DNA from: Chrysogorgia sp. JL179-B06
Lineage: Eukaryota > Cnidaria > Anthozoa > Scleralcyonacea > Chrysogorgiidae
DNA: 64,000 nt
Direction: 5' to 3'
NCBI GenBank assembly: GCA_035772405.1
Contig: JAYKKM010000501.1
Coordinates: forward strand, 1,609,001 to 1,673,000
The notes below the pieces were generated by a model. That model searched no databases. It worked only from the letters and a program-made list of their open reading frames with translations, and was not told the DNA's origin. Each line of letters begins with the position of its first letter. The stretch's first letter is position 1. Both the position numbers and the translations under genes were made by a program. Below, piece after piece: positions 56,167-64,000 of this stretch.

Positions 56167-56640
56167 AATTTCGTAAAAGCTTTTTGTCATTTTATTTTGC
56201 TTGGAACTTTTTATTATTAGCTTATGAACTTTTTATTATTAGCTTATGCTCATTCCTTTTCAAGTCTTTGTTTCTATTATTATCGCCTAATCCCCTTGAA
56301 TATTGGACCTGTCATTTGTCCCACCCCCTCAGTCTGCTTATTGATCGACTTTAAAAATAGCAAATGATTTAACTTTTCCCATCTCATTAATTATTAGTTA
56401 GTTTATTTCGCGTGCATTTGATTGGCTATTTTCTACCTGTGACACCCTTTTGGCATTATATAAGCCCTATTTATTTTATTTCATCTCGTCTTACTCTGAT
56501 GAAGGGCTTCGCTCGGAAACGTCAGTATCTTGTCACTAAATTTCTTGGCAGTTTACCACCTTTTCACTTTGCTATATATTCTAAACACTGTCTACGCAGC
56601 ACTCTACTTTTTTACTACTCTCGGATATTCTATATACCGC
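56167..56640 (+). repeat. Penelope pseudo-LTR, left
   Basis: About 460 bp nearly identical to 59341-59803. Together they flank the near-complete element. Confidence 0.85.
56492..56528 (+). ncRNA. Hammerhead-ribozyme-like motif, copy B
   Basis: Same core as copy A (CTGATGA...GAAAC-GTC), but an extra G before GAAA (CTCGGAAAC), which would alter stem II. Confidence 0.4.
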
Positions 56641-56747
56641 TGCGACATGCCTAACCTTAAGAAGTTTCGTCAAAGTCTCCGTCACGAAATGGTAAGTTAT
56701 TTGCTTCCTTTTTTACCGTCGATCAGTAATCATGCTCTACGTTTGTT

Positions 56748-59066
56748 TTGACCTTAATTTATCTAAAACCCGTTTTTTCCAGTCACATTACTTTTATTAG
56801 TCGTTGTTTATATCGGGGGGTCATTCCCTACGGTTTCAGATCCTCTTTTGATTTATTGTCTTTTAATCTCCCCGCTATCGATCGTCGTTATTCCCATCAC
56901 ATATCAGCGGCTTGTTCGAGTCATTCCCGTCGTTTGATGCGTATCACTATTAAATCTATGTCCAGTAATTTACAACATACTGATGACGACATCTCGGGAT
57001 GTAAGTCCTCTCTCTCGCAGGTCTGCCCACCTATTTTGTTTACCGCTATCGTTCAACAAATTCGCATGCTAAATTCCAGAATCTATGTTTTTCTTAAAGA
57101 TGTTAAGGCGTCCAAATTGGCCAAATTATTGGGTCCTTCCCCGAATCCCTCCCAAAGCACTAGTTCCTCTAACGAAGTCACTCGTCTAGTTTTCACTATT
57201 CCCTCTGATTTGCCATTATCTGACCCAGAGAGATCTGTTCTTGCGAAAGGTCTCAAGTTTGTTCCCAACTCCGGGCCCGTCGATCTATTTTCAGTTAAAG
57301 AGGATGCCGAATCTTTCTTCCGCCGCATGCGCCTCAAAGCCTTTTTTCATGATAAGCCCACTTTCAATAGCAATAAGGATATTTTCGAAGAACTCAACCC
57401 CAAGAAAGTCGTCTTGGTCTCCATCCGAAGCGATTTTTCTTCCCTTCATCTTTTTGTAAGACAATGCCGCCATGACATTGATAAATTGCACCCTCCGTGC
57501 AGAAAACAAGTTCATAACCTCAACAAAGAAGGGCTTCTAGCTTTGAATTCATTACAATGCCGAAATGACGTTGTCATAAAACCTGCGGACAAAGGTGGCG
57601 CTGTAGTTGTCTGGGAGGCTCTTCGTCAACTCAGCGACACCATCTTTTATACTAAGTTGAATTCCGATCCCACTCAATCTCACCAAAAATCCGTCAAAAC
57701 TACCATCAAGAATTTCATCCAAGCCGGTGAATTGCCTGCCTCTGCATCTAACCTTATATTAACAACCCCCAGAACGTCTGTCATATATTTCCTACCTAAA
57801 ATCCATAAACCTAACAATCCTGGCAGGCCGATTGTTTCCGCTTGTAGTTGCCCCACCGAGCTCGTTTCCAGTTTTCTAGACAACGTTATGTATCCTTTGG
57901 TTAAGAAGTTGCCTTCTTATATCAAAGATACTAAACATGCCTTGCAAATTTTCGACCAGTTATGTTTCAGTAGTTCCGATAAATTAATTTTCACGATGGA
58001 CGTTAAGTCCTTATACACCGTCATTCCCCATTGTGATGGCCTTGAAGCTCTGAAGTTTTTCTTTGATCAGCACACTAATTTAGAACCCTCCACAACCACG
58101 TTACTCCGCTTAGCAGAACTAGTGATTACCCTTAACAATTTTTCGTTTGATGGTGAACATTATCAACAAATAAGTGGTGTTGCGATGGGCACCAAAATGG
58201 GTCTAAGCTATGCTAACTTATTTGTTGGTTATGTTGAAAAACAGATCTTTGAACAATACACGGGTCCCTTGCCTGATTTTTTCGGCAGATTTATCGATGA
58301 CTGTTTAGGAACAGCGTCGTGTTCACGTGTCCTTTTAGAGCAGTTCATCAACTTTGTTGATGATTTTCATCCTGCTCTAAAGTTCACGTGGGAAATCAGC
58401 GAGACCTCTGTATCGTTCCTTGATATTTTAATTTCGATTAATGGTGATTCGCTGAAAACGTCGGTCTCGTACAAGCCTACTGACTCCCATAGTTATCTTC
58501 TGTTTTCATCCTCTCATCCCAACCACACTAAGCAATCCATCCCTTACTCTCAATTCTTGCGTCTTCGCCACTTATGTAGCGACGACCAAGATTTTCAAGT
58601 CAAATCAATAGAAATGAGATATTTTTTTGTCCAACGTGGTTACCCTACCAACCTTTTAGACCTCGCCGTTCAGAAAGCTTTTCTTGTCCCCCGTTTAGAC
58701 GCCCTTGAACCATCTTTGGAACGAGTTTCAAACAATAAAATTCCTTTAGTTCTAACATTTCATCCTTTCAATTTTAAAGTTAAAAATATTATTAATCGGA
58801 ATTTTCACATTTTACAAAATGATCCTGAGACGTCAGCCATTTTCACCGACAACCCTTTGGTATCTTTTCGCCGTAATAAAAACATTCGTGACTCCTTAGT
58901 ACATAGTGCCCTTAAACAAAATACCTCGGCACCAGCGGGAAACATTTTCTTGCAGGCCGTTCCTGCTGTAACACATGCCCTTTTCTCAATCCCACTACAG
59001 TTATTACTGCCCCCAAATTCGACCACACAATCCGTCATGCTTTTTCATGCACATCCACCAACATAA
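56748..59066 (+). CDS. Penelope-like reverse transcriptase
   Basis: 772 codons. After an N-terminal region without known domains, residues about 277-287 read KPADKGGAVVV and about 350 PKIHKPNNPGRPIVSACSC, then LPSYIKDT near 388, DVKSLYTVIPH near 417, GVAMGTKMG near 477, catalytic FIDDCLG near 513 and FLDILISINGD. This order is diagnostic of Penelope RTs, which relate to telomerase. A one-base insertion near 58940 shifts the last residues, so the Cys-rich linker and GIY-YIG domain lie in other frames downstream. One M-to-L change at GLSYANLF is seen. Confidence 0.9.
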   Translation: MTLIYLKPVFSSHITFISRCLYRGVIPYGFRSSFDLLSFNLPAIDRRYSHHISAACSSHSRRLMRITIKSMSSNLQHTDDDISGCKSSLSQVCPPILFTAIVQQIRMLNSRIYVFLKDVKASKLAKLLGPSPNPSQSTSSSNEVTRLVFTIPSDLPLSDPERSVLAKGLKFVPNSGPVDLFSVKEDAESFFRRMRLKAFFHDKPTFNSNKDIFEELNPKKVVLVSIRSDFSSLHLFVRQCRHDIDKLHPPCRKQVHNLNKEGLLALNSLQCRNDVVIKPADKGGAVVVWEALRQLSDTIFYTKLNSDPTQSHQKSVKTTIKNFIQAGELPASASNLILTTPRTSVIYFLPKIHKPNNPGRPIVSACSCPTELVSSFLDNVMYPLVKKLPSYIKDTKHALQIFDQLCFSSSDKLIFTMDVKSLYTVIPHCDGLEALKFFFDQHTNLEPSTTTLLRLAELVITLNNFSFDGEHYQQISGVAMGTKMGLSYANLFVGYVEKQIFEQYTGPLPDFFGRFIDDCLGTASCSRVLLEQFINFVDDFHPALKFTWEISETSVSFLDILISINGDSLKTSVSYKPTDSHSYLLFSSSHPNHTKQSIPYSQFLRLRHLCSDDQDFQVKSIEMRYFFVQRGYPTNLLDLAVQKAFLVPRLDALEPSLERVSNNKIPLVLTFHPFNFKVKNIINRNFHILQNDPETSAIFTDNPLVSFRRNKNIRDSLVHSALKQNTSAPAGNIFLQAVPAVTHALFSIPLQLLLPPNSTTQSVMLFHAHPPT

Positions 59067-59340
59067 TTTATTGCATTTCTTGCGATAAATGCCCTAAAAT
59101 CTACATCGGTGAAACTGGGCGATGTCTTTCAGACAGGTTTGCTGAACATCTTCGTTCCGTGAGGATCAATGATGGTGACAAACCTGTAGCCCGCCATTTC
59201 AACAGCTCCAACCATTTGGTTTCAGACATTAAAGTCTGTGCCATCCTTCCCATTTCCGGTGGCAACGATAACCGCAAGCGGCAAGAGACTTAAACTTGGC
59301 ACCACACATCCTCTTTGTCTTAACGAACGTTTTTCTTTTA
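59067..59340 (+). pseudogene. GIY-YIG endonuclease domain of the Penelope element (out of frame)
   Basis: CISCDKCPKIYIGETGRCLSDRF.. with the GIY-YIG-type Y-I-G, R and H residues. A loss of about 13 nt near 59287 (KRQET in place of KRQEKGLIF) breaks the frame before the C-terminus. Confidence 0.85.
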
Positions 59341-59803
59341 TTTAATTTCGTAAAAGCTTTTTGTCATTTTATTTTGCTTGGAACTTTTTATTATTAGCTT
59401 ATGAACTTTTTATTATTAGCTTATGCTCATAACTTTTCAAGTCTTTGTTTCTATTATTATCGCCTAATCCCCTTGAATATTGGACCTGTCATTTGTCCCA
59501 CCCCCTCAGTCTGCTTATTGATCGACTTTAAAAATAGCAAATGATTTAACTTTTCCCATCTCATTAATTATTAGTTAGTTATTTCCCGTGCATTTGATTG
59601 GCTACTTTCTACCTGTGACACCCTTTTGGCATTACATAAGCCCTATTTATTTTATTTCATCTCGTCTTACTCTGATAAAGGGCTCCGCTCGAAACGTCAG
59701 TATCTCGTCACTAAATTCTTGGCAGTTTACCACCTTTTCACTTTGCTATATATTCTAAACACCGTCTACGCAGCACTCTACTTTTTTACTACTCTCGGAT
59801 ATA
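59341..59803 (+). repeat. Penelope pseudo-LTR, right
   Basis: Matches 56167-56626; it merges into the TATC microsatellite at its end. Confidence 0.85.
59668..59705 (+). ncRNA. Hammerhead-ribozyme-like motif, copy C (core mutated)
   Basis: As copy A, but CTGATAA replaces CTGATGA; loss of that core G should abolish activity. Confidence 0.35.
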
Positions 59804-59805
59804 TA

Positions 59806-59856
<51 letters not shown>

Positions 59857-61071
59857 ATCTCTCTATCTCTCTATATCTCTATATATTTTTTTATCTATAT
59901 ATCTATATATCTATCTCTCTATATATCTATCTCTCTATATATCTATCTCTCTATATATCTATTTCTCTATATATCTATCTCTCTATATATCTATCTCTCT
60001 CTATATCTATCTCTCTCTATATCTATCTCTCTATATATCTATCTCTCTATATATCTATCTATATCTATATATCTATCTATATCTATATCTATATCTATAT
60101 CTATATCTATATCTATATCTATATCTATCTTTATATCTATCTCTATATCTATCTCTATCTCTATATCTATATCTATATCTATCTCTATATCTTATCTATC
60201 TCTATATGTATCTATCTCTATATCTATCTATCTCTAGATCTATCTATCTCTATATCTATCTATCTCTATATCTATCTATCTCTATATCTATCTATCTCTC
60301 TCTATATCTATCTATCTCTCTCTATATCTATCTATCTCTCTCTATATCTATCTATCTCTCTCTATATCTATCTATCTCTCTCTATATCTATCTATCTCTC
60401 TCTATATTTATCTATCTCTCTCTATATCTATCTATCTCTCTCTATAATCTATCTATCTATCTCTCTCTATATCTATCTATCTCTCTCTATATCTATCTAT
60501 CTCTCTCTATATCTATCTATCTCTCTCTATATCTATCTATCTCTCTCTATATCTATCTATCTCTCTCTAATATCTATCTATCTCTCTCTATATCTATCTA
60601 ATCTATCTATCTCTCTCTATATCTATCTATATCTCTCTCTCTATACTATCTATCTCTCTCTATATCTATCTATCTCTCTCTATATCTATCTATCTCTCTC
60701 TATATCTATCTATCTCTCTATATCTATCTATCTCTCTCTATATCTATCTATCTCTCTCTATATCTATCTATCTCTCTCTATATCTATCTATCTCTCTCTA
60801 TATCTATCTATCTCTCTCTATATCTATCTATCTCTCTCTATATCTATCTATCTCTCTCTATATCTATCTATTCTCTCTCTATATCTATCTATCTCTCTCT
60901 ATATCTATCTATCTCTCTCTATATCTATCTATCTCTATATCTATCTATCTCTATCTATCTCTATCTATCTCTATCTATATCTATCTATATCGATCTATCT
61001 CTATCTATCTATCTCTATCTATCTCTATCTATCTCTCTATCTATCTCTCTATCTATCTCTCTATCTATCTC

Positions 61072-61130
<59 letters not shown>

Positions 61131-61341
61131 CTCTATCTATATCTATCTCTCTATCTATATCTATCTCTCTATATCTCTATCTCTATCTCTCTATCTCTCT
61201 ATCTCTCTATCTCTCTATCTCTCTATCTCTCTATCTCTCTATCTCTCTATCTCTCTATATCTCTATCTCTATCTCTCTATCTCTCTATCTCTCTATCTCT
61301 CTATCTCTCTATCTCTCTATCTCTCTATCTCTCTATCTCTG
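59804..61341. repeat. TATC/TCTC microsatellite with 20-bp higher-order period
   Basis: About 1.5 kb of TATC, TATATC and TCTC repeats (GATA on the other strand). From about 60290 to 60930 the unit TATATCTATCTATCTCTCTC repeats with a 20-bp period. Long Tyr/Leu/Ser/Ile frames across it are translation of the repeat only. Confidence 0.97.
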
Positions 61342-61348
61342 TCGCAAC

Positions 61349-62167
61349 ATGGCGGATGATGGAAGTGCTCTCGTCAGTCTCGAGTATTATGTTAAATTTC
61401 TTCGACATTCTGATGGAGTAAAGCCTAAATTTAAATGGTTGGGCGATAAAGAAGAACTCGGTAAATTCATTTATCTAGTCTTCGATAATCCATCATCAAA
61501 TGATGATACTCCTGATAATGTTATGATATGGTCTGAAGATCTATCACATAACATGGTGTCTTGTAAAGCATTTGGCCTATCATTTAAGCTTTATACAACA
61601 ACTAAGACACTATGGATACAGGGAAAAGAAGAAAGACAAGCGAAAGAGAAGGTTTTTAATCTCATAAAACGCTTTGATGCATGTGATTTGACTAGAGATG
61701 CCCAAGAGATGAACAACAACAATTTCAATATGGCCGACAACGAAACCGAAAGTGAAAGTGATGAAGATCAAGATGACTCAGGAGAGGTAACCTTTGAGCC
61801 GTCAATTGTCGACATCACTGAACCAGAGCAGGGAAGTCCATCTGTTGATCTAGTTGAAGAAATTTCATCTCTGAGGCGAGATTATAACGAACTAAAGCAT
61901 AATGTCGATTATTTATTGTCGAAGCCGAAGGAGATTCTCAACCAAGTGCAAGGGGAAGAGATCACATTCTTAAGAAAGCAATTAGCCGAAATAGAGCTTA
62001 ATAATAACAGTTTGGTTATTAAAAATGCGCAATTGGAGAATGAAAAGGCCAGTTTACTGACCACAATAAGACTGCTACGGGAAGACAAACCATGTCTGCT
62101 CCCATTAATACCAAAGGCAAAGTTGCTGACACCAAACATGGCGGCGATGGGAATTTACACAAGTTGA
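61349..62167 (+). CDS. CR1-like LINE ORF1, N-terminal part
   Basis: 272 codons from ATG in CAACATGGCGG. The first ~110 residues (starts MADDGSALVSLEYYVKFL) form an unrecognised globular region, followed by an acidic stretch (NETESESDEDQDDSGE) and a coiled coil (about 170-245, EEISSLRRDYNELKHNVD onward), as in ORF1 chaperones that trimerise. A frameshift near 62160 separates it from the esterase domain that follows. Confidence 0.65.
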   Translation: MADDGSALVSLEYYVKFLRHSDGVKPKFKWLGDKEELGKFIYLVFDNPSSNDDTPDNVMIWSEDLSHNMVSCKAFGLSFKLYTTTKTLWIQGKEERQAKEKVFNLIKRFDACDLTRDAQEMNNNNFNMADNETESESDEDQDDSGEVTFEPSIVDITEPEQGSPSVDLVEEISSLRRDYNELKHNVDYLLSKPKEILNQVQGEEITFLRKQLAEIELNNNSLVIKNAQLENEKASLLTTIRLLREDKPCLLPLIPKAKLLTPNMAAMGIYTS

Positions 62168-62780
62168 CGGGAAAAGCGGAGAAATAAAAGAAGAAGTAAT
62201 AAAGTAAACGTAACTCCCCAAGGTAAACCATCTAATGAGAAGCCAGATGAAAATACTCTTAAAAAGCGAACAGCAAGTACGCTCATCATAGGAGATTCAA
62301 TCGTCAAAAGATTGACCAGCTTCCAGTTGAGCAAATCAACGAAATCTAAGGTGGTTGTTCGTTCTTTTCCTGGGGCACGTATACGTGATATGTATCACTA
62401 GTGATATTCAGCCTGCTATAGATGATATCCCTAAACCTGTAAATGTTATTTTACATGTTGGGACAAACGATTTAAAAGGCAAACCACCACAAGCTGTGGC
62501 TGATGAGATAATTGATTTAGCTCGTTTTATTGAAAATAAATATGATGCTATGGTGAACTTATCAGACTTAACTATAAGACTTGATTCAGATGACCTTTCT
62601 AAAAAGGTCACTGATGTAAATAAGATAACTAAGAGATTCTGCACACAAGCTGAAAGACTTACTATAACTCATAGTAATATAGATGAATCTTCTTTAAATG
62701 ATCAAAAATTGCATCTGAACAAGTAAGGGAGTTGCAATACTTGCTAGCAATTTTACCAATTTTGTTGGTAAAAAAATCAT
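62168..62780 (+). pseudogene. CR1-like LINE ORF1, SGNH esterase part (frameshifted)
   Basis: STLIIGDSIVKRL (block I, near 62278), FPGARIRDM, then after a frame change near 62395 NVILHVGTNDLKG (block III) and KLHLNK..GVAILASNF (block V His). CR1-clade ORF1 proteins commonly carry such an esterase. Stops at 62396 and 62725 break it. Confidence 0.75.
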
Positions 62781-62859
62781 TGATGGTATTCTATTCGGGA
62801 ATGTACAGCAGATATTAACAGTACCACAACCCCATCCGTTAATTTTATTTCTCCTGAAC

Positions 62860-64000
62860 CTAAGGAACCTAAATTTCCTAAAGGTTTCAAGTTTGGTCAA
62901 TTAAATATAAATGGTTTATTTACCCATATTGATCAGCTAAGGATTTTGATGATTGAATATGAGTTTGATGTATTAGCCATCAATGAAAGTAAGCTTGACC
63001 AAACTACTGATAGTTGTCTGGTTAATATTGACGGTTATACTCTAGAAAGAGTAGATCGTACTAGTAATGGTGGGGGTGGAGTTGCATTGTATATCAAAGA
63101 TAGCATTAATTATAAAGTACGTTCTGATATAGTCCCATTTAATTTAGAAATGATAGCCATTGAGATTTCCAAACTAAAAGTTAAACCATTTATAATTTCT
63201 ACATGGTACAGACCACCACATTCCTTAGTGGTGGTCCTTAAGGAGTTTGAAGAATTTTTAAAAGCTGTTGATGCAGAGGGTAAAGAAACATTAGTTGTGG
63301 GTGACATTAATTGTGATCTAGCGAATACTTCAATTGAATCCTTTACGTTCCACAGTGATGTTTCTTTATGACACATATCAATTCCGACAGCTTATTACTG
63401 AGTATACAAGGTTACTGATCGATCGAAGACCCTGATTGACCACTTGCTTACAAATGAGCCACAAAATTTAGTTGCCTCTGGGGTCATTCAAATTAGCATA
63501 AGTGATCATTATTTTAATTTATGGTGTGAGAAAAATTCACACTAGTAAAAGTAATCCAAAATTTATAGAAAGTCGTAACATGAAGCATTTTGACCCACAA
63601 TTATTTATCCATGACCTTAAACAAGCTCATTGGGATTTGTTAGAGATAAGTGATGATCCAAATGATATGGTTTGTACATGGGAGAGCCTGTTCTTGGAGG
63701 TGCTTGATATTCATGTACCACTAAGAAAAAGGAGGGTTAAAAATAAACCTGCCAATTGGCTGACCCCTACTATAAGACAATTAATGCACCAAAGAGATCA
63801 CTTCAAAAAACAAGCTGTAAGAAATGGTTCTAAAGCAACTTATGAAACTTATAAAGCAACACGAAATAAAGTAAATATAGCAATTAAGAAAGCCAAAGTA
63901 GACTATGTTACAGGTGAAGTTGATAATGACAGAGGCCTGGAAAGCAATTAATATGCTACTAGGACGTAAGTCAAAAGTTTCTGGCATTACTGAATTGAAG
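62860..64000 (+). pseudogene. CR1-like LINE ORF2, endonuclease start (runs off window)
   Basis: Starts around FKFGQLNINGLFTHIDQL. Endonuclease motifs: INESKLD, GGGGVALYIKDS, STWYRPPH, VVGDINCDL, then after frame changes near 63365 LIDHLLTNEP and SDHYFNLW. The linker (PLRKRRVKNKPANWLTP, 63502-63951) precedes the RT, which is beyond the right edge. Several frameshifts mean the copy is dead. Confidence 0.8.

Larger units (their letters stand above)
56641..59340 (+). mobile_element. Near-complete Penelope-like element
   Basis: Internal region between the two pseudo-LTRs, with an RT ORF and a GIY-YIG domain. A short leader ORF (from ATG 56647, MPNLKKFRQSLRHEM) is followed by an intron-like segment 56692-56782 (GTAAGT...TTTTTTCCAG). 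Joining it as written does not restore the main frame, so either one base is missing or the splice is not real. Confidence 0.85.

Noticed and set aside
59626..60601. Long ORFs rich in Tyr, Leu, Ser and Ile
   Set aside because: They are translations of the TATC/TCTC microsatellite.
1..64000. tRNA or rRNA genes
   Set aside because: No cloverleaf with A/B boxes and no rRNA-like sequence was recognised by eye; a tRNAscan-SE run would be decisive.

Overview
The window looks like repeat-rich nuclear DNA of a marine invertebrate, most plausibly a cnidarian. The sequence is AT-rich, has no operons or prokaryotic signals, and is dominated by retroelement families familiar from cnidarian genomes: Jockey/CR1-like LINEs, DIRS/Ngaro-like elements with an SGNH hydrolase, and Penelope-like elements with a GIY-YIG nuclease. 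The species call is inference. No complete host gene was recognised.

Positions 1-49113 are a direct tandem array of one composite unit of about 10.5 kb, with starts at 1, 10498, 19827, 30310 and 40792; the last unit is cut at 49113. Each unit reads: interrupted DIRS/Ngaro-type gag (+); a whole LINE in the minus strand inserted in that gag, with a long endonuclease-RT ORF that starts with a 2A-like peptide; the gag C-terminus and start of the DIRS reverse transcriptase (+); an inverted and then a direct Penelope-like fragment; a 375-bp element with terminal inverted repeats; about 0.85 kb with unrecognised ORFs; an orphan immunoglobulin-like exon in the minus strand with splice sites; a 50-nt palindrome; an SGNH-hydrolase ORF (+); a chain of about ten small hairpins; and the start of gag again. 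Unit 2 lacks about 1.17 kb. The nesting implies the order host segment and DIRS element, then Penelope pieces, then LINE, then amplification of the whole block. Only the LINE ORF is still intact (units 1 and 2).

Positions 49114-53551 are the least repetitive part: a short tandem repeat, two imperfect long hairpins (MITE-like), the end of a Gypsy-like pol with a polypurine tract and LTR-like tail, and a possible CpG-rich host promoter with a 5' exon. Positions 53552-59803 are a cluster of Penelope-like elements: a 2.2-kb minus-strand copy facing two tandem plus-strand copies, the last nearly full length (772-codon RT ORF, pseudo-LTRs with hammerhead-ribozyme-like motifs, and an intron-like segment). 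Positions 59804-61341 are a 1.5-kb TATC/TCTC microsatellite. From 61349 to the right edge lies a decayed plus-strand CR1-like LINE with a coiled-coil ORF1, SGNH esterase and endonuclease.

Many frameshifts are private one-base changes in homopolymers, so part of the apparent decay may be uncorrected sequencing error.
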